From Clostridia bacterium (GTDB lineage: Bacteria > Bacillota > Clostridia > Oscillospirales > CAG-272), in NCBI GenBank assembly GCA_017452335.1, contig JAFTMP010000213.1, positions 1 through 10,282 of the forward strand: a stretch of DNA of 10,282 nucleotides. Direction: 5' to 3'. A program made the position numbers and the translations under genes. Shown here one piece after another: positions 6,042-10,282 of the stretch (its first letter is position 1; each line of letters starts with the position of its first letter). The notes beneath the pieces were generated by a model. The model was not told the DNA's origin and made no database searches. It worked only from the letters and a program-made list of their open reading frames with translations.

Positions 6042-6837
6042 TCTCTCCGCCCGTGAAGAGGCGCAGACCCTTGTCGGTTCTTAAAAGCAGTCCGCCGTCG
6101 CAATCAAACCCCTCAACGATCCCTTCCGTTTCCACATCCCCGCGGATCATACATACCCTTTTGCCCAGCACCACCGAACGCGCTCTGTATTCCTCCATAA
6201 AGGAGCGGTCATACAGATCATTTTTGATTCCGATAAGCCCGTGGGCGATCTCTCCTGCCAAAAGAGAGCGGTCAATGCTCCTGCCCAGTGCGCCTGCACT
6301 GTGCTCAAGCTCCTTGGGGAAGTGCTCGGTGGTTAAATTGATTCCCACGCCAATGATGATCTTATGTTCCTCACCGGGGGTGGCGGCGCTCACCGCTTCG
6401 GTCAGAATCCCGCACACCTTTTTATCCTGCAAGTATAGGTCGTTGACCCATTTGATGCCCACATATCTCGAGCACAGGTGCTCAATAGCGCGGGCACACG
6501 CCACTGCCGCCGCAGGAGTAAGTGCCGTCAAGCGCTCCAAGGGCTCTTTGGTGGAAAACAGATAGGATAGATACAGTCCCGTTCCCGCAGGGGAATAGAA
6601 GGTGCGGCCCAAACGCCCTCTGCCCTGTTGCTGTCCGTCGGCAACGAACAGTGCGTGCCCCGTAAACGCCCCCGTTGCATGGCATTTGGCGCGCATATTG
6701 GTGGAGTCGGTCATGCCGTACACCGTCACCTGCAGATTCCGCTCTTCCCTCGGGAGAGCGGAAAGGATGCGCTCACGGCACAGCTTGTTTTCTTGTATGC
6801 TCCCTGCAAAGCAGGGGACGTTCATTTGCTCATTCAT
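6022..6837 (-). CDS. Biotin--[acetyl-CoA-carboxylase] ligase, monofunctional
   Basis: 271 aa. Activates biotin with ATP to biotinyl-5'-AMP and transfers it to the lysine of a carboxyl-carrier domain such as AccB. Visible are DSTN (44-47), the biotin/AMP-binding GRGRLGR (72-78), KWVNDL (129-134, usual KWPNDL with Val for Pro), KVCGILTE (140-147, usual KxxGIL) and GVGINL (163-168). Residues 220-271 form the small C-terminal domain. The N terminus lacks the winged-helix DNA-binding domain, so this is a BPL of the monofunctional class rather than a BirA-type repressor. GGAGG (6844-6848) is six bases before the ATG. Transcription runs toward bioY, with a 20-bp overlap of the two ends and no terminator seen between them. 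The pairing with bioY supports a shared biotin-use role. Confidence 0.93.
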   Translation of the reverse strand: MNEQMNVPCFAGSIQENKLCRERILSALPREERNLQVTVYGMTDSTNMRAKCHATGAFTGHALFVADGQQQGRGRLGRTFYSPAGTGLYLSYLFSTKEPLERLTALTPAAAVACARAIEHLCSRYVGIKWVNDLYLQDKKVCGILTEAVSAATPGEEHKIIIGVGINLTTEHFPKELEHSAGALGRSIDRSLLAGEIAHGLIGIKNDLYDRSFMEEYRARSVVLGKRVCMIRGDVETEGIVEGFDCDGGLLLRTDKGLRLFTGGEISLRFS

Positions 6838-6887
6838 GCTGATCCTCCGTCGGACATCTTATGCTGTGGGGTCTGTCCGCCGGATAT

Positions 6888-6916
6888 AGTATAAATGTTT
6901 TTTAAAGGAAAATCAA
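6888..6916 (-). promoter_or_regulatory. Promoter of the biotin ligase gene
   Basis: On the minus strand TTGATT (6911-6916) and TATACT (6888-6893) are 17 bases apart. It is divergent from the promoter at 6935-6963, with the -35 boxes 18 bases apart, so one bound regulator could affect both. An imperfect dyad CGGACA/TGTCCG (6851-6856 and 6874-6879) lies in the transcribed leader. Confidence 0.8.
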
Positions 6917-6934
6917 GTATTTTTTGCTTTTCCG

Positions 6935-6963
6935 CTGACAAAGAGAAAAAAATATGGTATAGT
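6935..6963 (+). promoter_or_regulatory. Promoter of the HprK-like gene
   Basis: CTGACA (6935-6940) and TATAGT (6958-6963) are 17 bases apart, with TGG before the -10 (extended -10). The predicted start is near 6970, giving a leader of about 48 bases. Confidence 0.78.
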
Positions 6964-7017
6964 AATCTATACACACAAACCATCCTTATAAAACACGCAA
7001 AGGAAGAAAGGAGCCGC

Positions 7018-7740
7018 ATGTTTACCATCAAATTGGCAGGCATCCCCATCGGCATAGACAATCACTACACCTTCATTGACAAGCAATGCACCGCATATCA
7101 ATGTACGGACAAGCCTCTTTTTACCGTATCGGTCAGTGAAGAGGAGATCGAACGGGAGTTGCAGCTCACCGATCCCTCTCTGCGCTCTGACAGAGGGTAT
7201 GGAGAAAGCGTGTGCACCTATCGTAAAATTTGTCTTCAGCTCCCCCAATACGACACCTTTCTCTTTCACTGTGCCGCTATTGAATACGGCGGCAAGGCGT
7301 ATCTTTTTTCCGCCCCCAGCGGAACAGGAAAAAGCACCCATATCAAGCTGTGGCGCAGTTATTTAAAGGAGCGCGTCTCCATCATCAACGGCGATAAGCC
7401 TTTAATAAAAAAGGAGCAAGACGGCAGCTTTACTGTTTATTCTTCTCCCTGGGCAGGAAAGGAAGGGTGGCAGAGAAACTGCGCCTATCCTCTTGCGGGC
7501 ATTTGTTTTCTTGGTCAAGCACCCGAAAACAGCCTCACGTCCCTATCCCAATCCGAGAGTGCCCGGCGGGCGCTGAAGCAGGTGCTTTATCCCCGCGATG
7601 TGCTGTTGCTTCAAAAAACACTGTCGCTGGTAGACGGTGTTTTAAAGTGCACCCCCGTTTTTGAACTGCACTGCACCATTTCAAGAGAAGCGGCGGCACT
7701 CTCCTTTGCCGCGCTGACAGGAGAACCTGTGCCATTCTGA
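7018..7740 (+). CDS. HPr kinase C-terminal domain-like P-loop protein
   Basis: 240 aa, cytosolic. Residues 1-75 are an N-terminal beta-rich region with no motif I know. A P-loop SAPSGTGKST lies at 98-107, followed by INGDKPLI (123-130) and the SPWAGKEGW stretch (143-151). This order resembles HprK-related proteins of the PEP-carboxykinase-like fold, in which the aspartate of a (N/D)DK motif and the PW(S/A)GK loop are near the nucleotide. The canonical HprK signature that phosphorylates HPr Ser46 is not visible and the HprK N-terminal domain is absent. Relatives of this type accompany RiPP or PqqD-type loci in other bacteria; none is present here. The start is chosen at 7018 because AAAGGAG (7007-7013) lies four bases upstream and the frame further upstream overlaps the promoter. 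It is monocistronic with its own promoter. Substrate is unknown. Confidence 0.75.
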   Translation: MFTIKLAGIPIGIDNHYTFIDKQCTAYQCTDKPLFTVSVSEEEIERELQLTDPSLRSDRGYGESVCTYRKICLQLPQYDTFLFHCAAIEYGGKAYLFSAPSGTGKSTHIKLWRSYLKERVSIINGDKPLIKKEQDGSFTVYSSPWAGKEGWQRNCAYPLAGICFLGQAPENSLTSLSQSESARRALKQVLYPRDVLLLQKTLSLVDGVLKCTPVFELHCTISREAAALSFAALTGEPVPF

Positions 7741-7822
7741 GCCTTTTGATCAATATTCCAAAACCGATTTTCCGTACCAAGATCCGCTCCAAAAAACTTT
7801 TTTAATTTTTTTCAAAAACCTC

Positions 7823-7851
7823 TTGACAAAAGGCAAAGAACTTGCTATAAT
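7823..7851 (+). promoter_or_regulatory. Consensus promoter of tRNA-Thr
   Basis: TTGACA (7823-7828) and TATAAT (7846-7851), both perfect, separated by 17 bases. Transcription should begin near 7858. The upstream stretch 7741-7822, after the HprK-like gene, is A/T-rich and holds no clear terminator. Confidence 0.92.
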
Positions 7852-7868
7852 ATTGCTTGCGTTGAGGC

Positions 7869-7944
7869 GCTGGTATGGCTCAGTTGGTAGAGCACATCCT
7901 TGGTAAGGATGAGGTCATCAGTTCGAATCTGATTACCAGCTCCA
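7869..7944 (+). tRNA. tRNA-Thr (anticodon GGT)
   Basis: 76 bases with an encoded CCA end. The acceptor GCTGGTA pairs fully with TACCAGC. The anticodon stem CATCC/GGATG encloses TTGGTAA, with anticodon GGT reading ACC and ACT. The T stem ATCAG/CTGAT encloses TTCGAAT. The D arm is GCTC/GAGC. All four stems are intact. Confidence 0.97.
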
Positions 7945-7947
7945 GCA

Positions 7948-7981
7948 CCCGCAGGTCGATGGACCTGCGGGTTTTCTTTTT
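7948..7981 (+). terminator. Rho-independent terminator of tRNA-Thr
   Basis: A perfect 10-bp G/C-rich stem (7948-7957 with 7962-7971, loop GATG), followed by TTTTCTTTTT. It makes tRNA-Thr a single-gene transcript. Confidence 0.95.
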
Positions 7982-8018
7982 GCCTGCTTTTTGTTTTCTA
8001 TTTGTTTACATATAAGAT

Positions 8019-8047
8019 TTGACAAGGCTTTTTTTATATGGTATACT
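8019..8047 (+). promoter_or_regulatory. Promoter of the LRR lipoprotein gene
   Basis: TTGACA (8019-8024) and TATACT (8042-8047) are 17 bases apart, with TGG before the -10. It is strong by sequence. Confidence 0.88.
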
Positions 8048-8085
8048 GTTCTTATAAGCATGATTTTTAGTTGGAGAGAACGATA

Positions 8086-9753
8086 ATGTTTTTAAAAAAG
8101 CTTCTTCCCTTTATTCTTGCCCTTCTTTGCATTGTAGGATGCTTTTCAGCCTGCAATGGGCAAAAGACCTCAAATCCATCGACAGACAGCTCCCCCGATG
8201 CCTCTCTGCCCAGCGGCGGTGAAAATTCCGTCATTGATACAGGGTGCGCACACAAAAATACCAAGAAGATCTCCTCAAAGGAGCCTACCTGCATAACCGA
8301 AGGCTACAGCGACCGTCTCAAATGCAAGGACTGCGGTGAGATCTTAGACACCACAGGCAGTATTCAGCCGGCACTGGGACATCAGTACAAGGGACAGCAA
8401 TGCATCTACTGCGACAAGCCCGAGCCCGACGTGGCTGTGGAGGGGCAGTTTGAGGGCACCCAGGTCTTTTGGCGTCTGTATAGCGACGGCGAGCTGGAAT
8501 TCACGGGAAGCGGCGCCACACCCGATTTTCCCGCAGGACAGAACAGTTATTTTTACAGATACAATAAAGCGGTGACCTCCATCGTGGTATACGACGGCAT
8601 CACGCGCATCGGCGACGGGCTGTGCAGAGTGCTCAAGGAAGCAGAGACCATCAGCATCGCGTCCTCTGTCACCGAGATCGGCGACCATGCCTTTGAAGGA
8701 TGGGAGCTGGAGGAGCTGAATCTGTCCATGCGTCTTAAAAAACTGGGAAAAGACAACTTTACCTCCAACAAGCTCTTTTTCTTGGAGCTTCCCGGAAGTC
8801 TTGAATATGTGGGCTCCGGCTGCTTTGAATCCACCCAGCTCATCACCCTGCGCGTTCCCGATTCTATAACCACCTTTGAGACAGTGGAGGGGCAGTTTTC
8901 AGCCCTTGAAAACTTGGCTTATACCGGAACTATGGAGCAGCTTATGCGCTTGGATCTGGGTAAGCATCTATTGGTGGACGGCAAGTGTGCCAACGTAGAG
9001 GTGCATTTGGAATACACCGACGAGGCAGACGATCTGCCCTACTGCACCAAACGCGGAAAAACCTTTGGAGACTTCACCTACATCGTCTACAGCGACAACA
9101 CCGCGCGTATTTCCAAATATAACGGAAGTGAAAAGGATCTGGTGATCCCCTCTAAGGTAGACTCTTACACAGTAACAGGGCTGTATCACAATTGCTTTGA
9201 AGAAAACAAGAGCATTTCCAAGGTGACTATTCCAAAAACCGTTAAAAAAATCGAGCGCGAAGCATTCCTTGACAGTACACTTTCGGAGCTGGTAATCCTT
9301 TCTGAGGAAATAGAGGTGGGAGACAGCGCCTTTGACGGATGCAACTCGCTAAACAAGCTCACCTTTGACGGCGTCTTTACCGACGTGGGACACGGTGCAT
9401 TTGCAGGCACCCACGTAAGCAATTTAAACATTTCCGAAAAGATGATGGCAGTGCGCGATTCTGCCTTTGCCAACAGTGAGATCAAGATCTCCGATCTGAC
9501 GCAGTTTCAGTACATCGGAGATTCCGCCTTCGCCTACACAGACCTTGACTGTGCGCTGAACCTGCAAGGTGTGAAGGAAATCGGAATGGGCGCCTTTTAC
9601 AAGACAGGCATAGAGTCTGTTGATGTGACGGGTGTAAAGCATATCGGTGCGTACGCATTCTATTTAAACGGAAAACTGACCACCGAAACGGTAACGGGTC
9701 TTGATACCGTACAAAGCGTTGATCCCACAGCATTTGATTTTTCTCTTTCTTGA
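8086..9753 (+). CDS. BspA-like leucine-rich-repeat lipoprotein
   Basis: 555 aa, exported. The signal peptide (FLKK, hydrophobic 6-18) ends in lipobox IVGC, lipidated at Cys19 (FSAC at Cys23 is a second choice). A low-complexity Ser/Pro/Asp linker follows (about 28-50). Residues 54-109 carry spaced Cys and His (C54, H56, C69, C80xxC83, H99, C106xxC109), like the Cys-pair/GH modules of clostridial surface proteins. From about 170 onward come two blocks of LRR_5/BspA repeats, the pattern of ...I...AF.....L..L.IP..V..IG (for example SVTEIGDHAFEG, VKEIGMGAFYKTG), interrupted near 300-340 by a non-repeat insert. It may bind host or surface ligands; no ligand can be read. The start is 8086, seven bases after GGAGAG (8073-8078); an in-frame TTG at 8071 would overlap that site. 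Confidence 0.88.
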   Translation: MFLKKLLPFILALLCIVGCFSACNGQKTSNPSTDSSPDASLPSGGENSVIDTGCAHKNTKKISSKEPTCITEGYSDRLKCKDCGEILDTTGSIQPALGHQYKGQQCIYCDKPEPDVAVEGQFEGTQVFWRLYSDGELEFTGSGATPDFPAGQNSYFYRYNKAVTSIVVYDGITRIGDGLCRVLKEAETISIASSVTEIGDHAFEGWELEELNLSMRLKKLGKDNFTSNKLFFLELPGSLEYVGSGCFESTQLITLRVPDSITTFETVEGQFSALENLAYTGTMEQLMRLDLGKHLLVDGKCANVEVHLEYTDEADDLPYCTKRGKTFGDFTYIVYSDNTARISKYNGSEKDLVIPSKVDSYTVTGLYHNCFEENKSISKVTIPKTVKKIEREAFLDSTLSELVILSEEIEVGDSAFDGCNSLNKLTFDGVFTDVGHGAFAGTHVSNLNISEKMMAVRDSAFANSEIKISDLTQFQYIGDSAFAYTDLDCALNLQGVKEIGMGAFYKTGIESVDVTGVKHIGAYAFYLNGKLTTETVTGLDTVQSVDPTAFDFSLS

Positions 9754-9775
9754 CCTGCAAACTTCATAAAAAAAG

Positions 9776-9805
9776 ATCGGGCGTTGCAAAAACGCCCGAT
9801 TTTTT
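9776..9805 (+). terminator. Rho-independent terminator of the LRR lipoprotein gene
   Basis: A perfect 10-bp stem ATCGGGCGTT/AACGCCCGAT (9776-9785 with 9791-9800) with a five-base loop, followed by five T residues. Confidence 0.93.
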
Positions 9806-9849
9806 ACAAAAATACCCTAAATTTTTTTTGAAAAAAATGAAAAAAAGTG

Positions 9850-9878
9850 TTGACAAATCGAAGATTGTGTGATAGAAT
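9850..9878 (+). promoter_or_regulatory. Promoter of the tRNA-Met/tRNA-Glu transcript
   Basis: TTGACA (9850-9855) and TAGAAT (9873-9878) are 17 bases apart. An A-tract upstream (about 9823-9846) could serve as an UP-like element, which is common at stable-RNA promoters. Confidence 0.85.
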
Positions 9879-9884
9879 ACACAA

Positions 9885-9949
9885 GCGCCCGAGAGAAGGC
9901 GCCAAGCAAGGAAAAACCTTGTACCGGCACCACCGCAAGGGAGTAATAT
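9885..9949 (+). other. Structured 5' leader of the tRNA transcript
   Basis: About 65 bases lie between the predicted start and tRNA-Met. They hold two small hairpins, GCGCC/GGCGC (9885-9889 with 9898-9902) and CAAGG/CCTTG (9907-9911 with 9917-9921, loop AAAAA). They are probably removed by processing, and I see no T-box core or open reading frame with a ribosome site. Confidence 0.5.
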
Positions 9950-10026
9950 GGCGGAATAGCTCAGCTGGCTAGAGCAATCGGTTCATACCCGGTAGGTCGT
10001 GGGTTCAAGTCCAACTTCCGCTACCA
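9950..10026 (+). tRNA. tRNA-Met (anticodon CAT), elongator type
   Basis: 77 bases with encoded CCA. The acceptor GGCGGAA pairs with TTCCGCT (first pair G-T). The D arm is GCTC/GAGC. The anticodon stem ATCGG/CCGGT encloses TTCATAC (anticodon CAT), and the T loop is TTCAAGT. The body resembles clostridial elongator tRNA-Met and lacks the three G-C pairs of initiator tRNA. CAT could also mean a tRNA-Ile with lysidine, but the acceptor does not suggest it. The T stem GTGGG/CCAAC carries a G-A mismatch at its third pair (10001 with 10013). Confidence 0.85.
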
Positions 10027-10030
10027 TTTC

Positions 10031-10105
10031 GGCCCGTTGGTCAAGAGGTTAAGACACCGCCCTTTCACGGCAGTAACATGGGTTCGATTCCCGTACGGGT
10101 CACCA
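10031..10105 (+). tRNA. tRNA-Glu (anticodon TTC)
   Basis: 75 bases with encoded CCA, starting four bases after tRNA-Met and surely co-transcribed. The acceptor GGCCCGT pairs with ACGGGTC (one G-T). The anticodon loop CTTTCAC gives TTC. The T stem ATGGG/CCCGT encloses TTCGATT. The anticodon stem CCGCC/GGCAG has a C-A mismatch (10058 with 10072) where GGCGG would be normal. Its last 26 bases recur at the end of the window. Confidence 0.93.
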
Positions 10106-10148
10106 ATAAGAAAAACACCGTTGCATACGCAAAGGTGTTTTTCTTATT
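10105..10148 (+). terminator. Rho-independent terminator of the tRNA-Met/Glu transcript
   Basis: A perfect 15-bp stem (10105-10119 with 10134-10148) is topped by an inner TTGC/GCAA pairing. The T run (10138-10142) lies inside the 3' arm. The stem begins at the last base of the tRNA CCA. It may work on both strands because the 5' arm is A-rich. Confidence 0.85.
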
Positions 10149-10171
10149 GAAGAAGCTTTACCGAAGCGAGC

Positions 10172-10254
10172 CCCGAGAAATTTGCGAAAGCAAATTTTCT
10201 CCGGGCAGTTTGCTCCCAAAAAGCGAAAGATACGGAGAAGCAATAGCAAACTGC
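10172..10254. repeat. Palindrome-rich intergenic element
   Basis: Two inverted repeats lie in tandem. The first is an 11-bp stem with one bulged T plus three outer G-C pairs (10172-10185 with 10190-10205), capped by a GAAA tetraloop. The second is GCAGTTTGCT (10205-10214) and its perfect complement AGCAAACTGC (10245-10254), enclosing CTCC/GGAG (10213-10216 with 10234-10237). Neither stem is followed by a T tract. No coding frame or recognised RNA fits. It resembles a dispersed REP- or MITE-like unit, but copy number cannot be judged from this window. Confidence 0.55.
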
Positions 10255-10255
10255 A

Positions 10256-10282
10256 GGGTTCAGATTCCCGTACGGGTCACCA
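10256..10282 (+). repeat. Second, partial copy of the tRNA-Glu 3' end
   Basis: GGGTTC, an extra A (10262), then 20 bases identical to 10086-10105 (GATTCC through CCA). Together these reproduce the last 26 bases of tRNA-Glu with one insertion, which would give an eight-base T loop. No matching acceptor 5' strand or anticodon arm lies within the preceding 75 bases, so it is a fragment and not a gene. It is a direct repeat of the type left by tRNA-targeting integrative elements. Because it ends exactly at the window edge, an assembly artefact is also possible. Confidence 0.8.

Noticed and set aside
6895..7017. Longer N terminus for the HprK-like protein
   Set aside because: It would begin upstream of the promoter at 6935-6963, and AAAGGAG directly precedes the ATG at 7018.
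7741..7822. Terminator after the HprK-like gene
   Set aside because: T-rich tracts are present near 7797-7812, but I could not find a stable stem directly before them.
9885..9949. T-box leader in front of the tRNA transcript
   Set aside because: The ACCACCGCAAGGG stretch recalls T-box wording, but the conserved antiterminator core, specifier loop and terminator are absent, and the downstream genes are tRNAs.
1..10282. CRISPR array, transposon genes, rRNA or defence system
   Set aside because: No regularly spaced direct repeats, transposase or integrase motifs, rRNA segments or defence-gene domains were seen on either strand.

Overview
The window looks like a chromosomal piece of a Gram-positive, Clostridia-type Bacillota, probably an anaerobic gut-associated species. 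The grounds are strong AGGAGG-type ribosome sites, SigA promoters with 17-bp spacers, CCA-encoded tRNAs, ECF vitamin transporters, a tetrahydrofolate (THF) riboswitch and a BspA-type leucine-rich-repeat lipoprotein. Family or genus cannot be told from the sequence. No rRNA, CRISPR array, transposase or integrase gene is visible.

Layout. (1) 1-754: the tail of an unidentified gene, then an unidentified 195-residue protein coupled to it by an ATGA overlap, and a strong terminator. (2) 763-1644: a SigA promoter, a THF riboswitch, a FolT-like folate S component, and a terminator shared with the converging gene. (3) 1641-4904, minus strand: a likely operon coaE - lytic transglycosylase - M18 aminopeptidase - DUF308/HdeD-like membrane protein, driven by a promoter at 4876-4904. 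(4) 5092-5480: a monocistronic small single-pass membrane protein. (5) 5508-6916: bioY (biotin S component) running head-on into a biotin protein ligase gene, with a 20-bp tail-to-tail overlap. (6) 6935-7740: a stand-alone P-loop protein resembling the HPr kinase C-terminal domain. (7) 7823-10148: tRNA-Thr, an LRR lipoprotein, then a tRNA-Met/tRNA-Glu transcript. (8) 10149-10282: a palindrome-rich stretch ending in a second, damaged copy of the 3' end of tRNA-Glu.

How the genes fit together. The themes are vitamin and cofactor handling (folate uptake under THF control, biotin uptake next to the enzyme that attaches biotin, the last step of CoA synthesis) and cell envelope or peptide turnover (transglycosylase, aminopeptidase, small membrane proteins). 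Both S components lack a local EcfA/EcfA'/EcfT module, so they presumably share one encoded elsewhere (group II ECF arrangement). The biotin ligase has no DNA-binding domain, so it should not act as a biotin repressor.

Most of the window is ordinary housekeeping. The points most worth a second look are the orphan HprK-like P-loop protein, the duplicated tRNA-Glu 3' end with its palindromic spacer, a probable ATT start codon for bioY, the unusual P-loop of CoaE, and the compact THF riboswitch with what looks like a translational switch. I did not find a convincing new multi-gene system.
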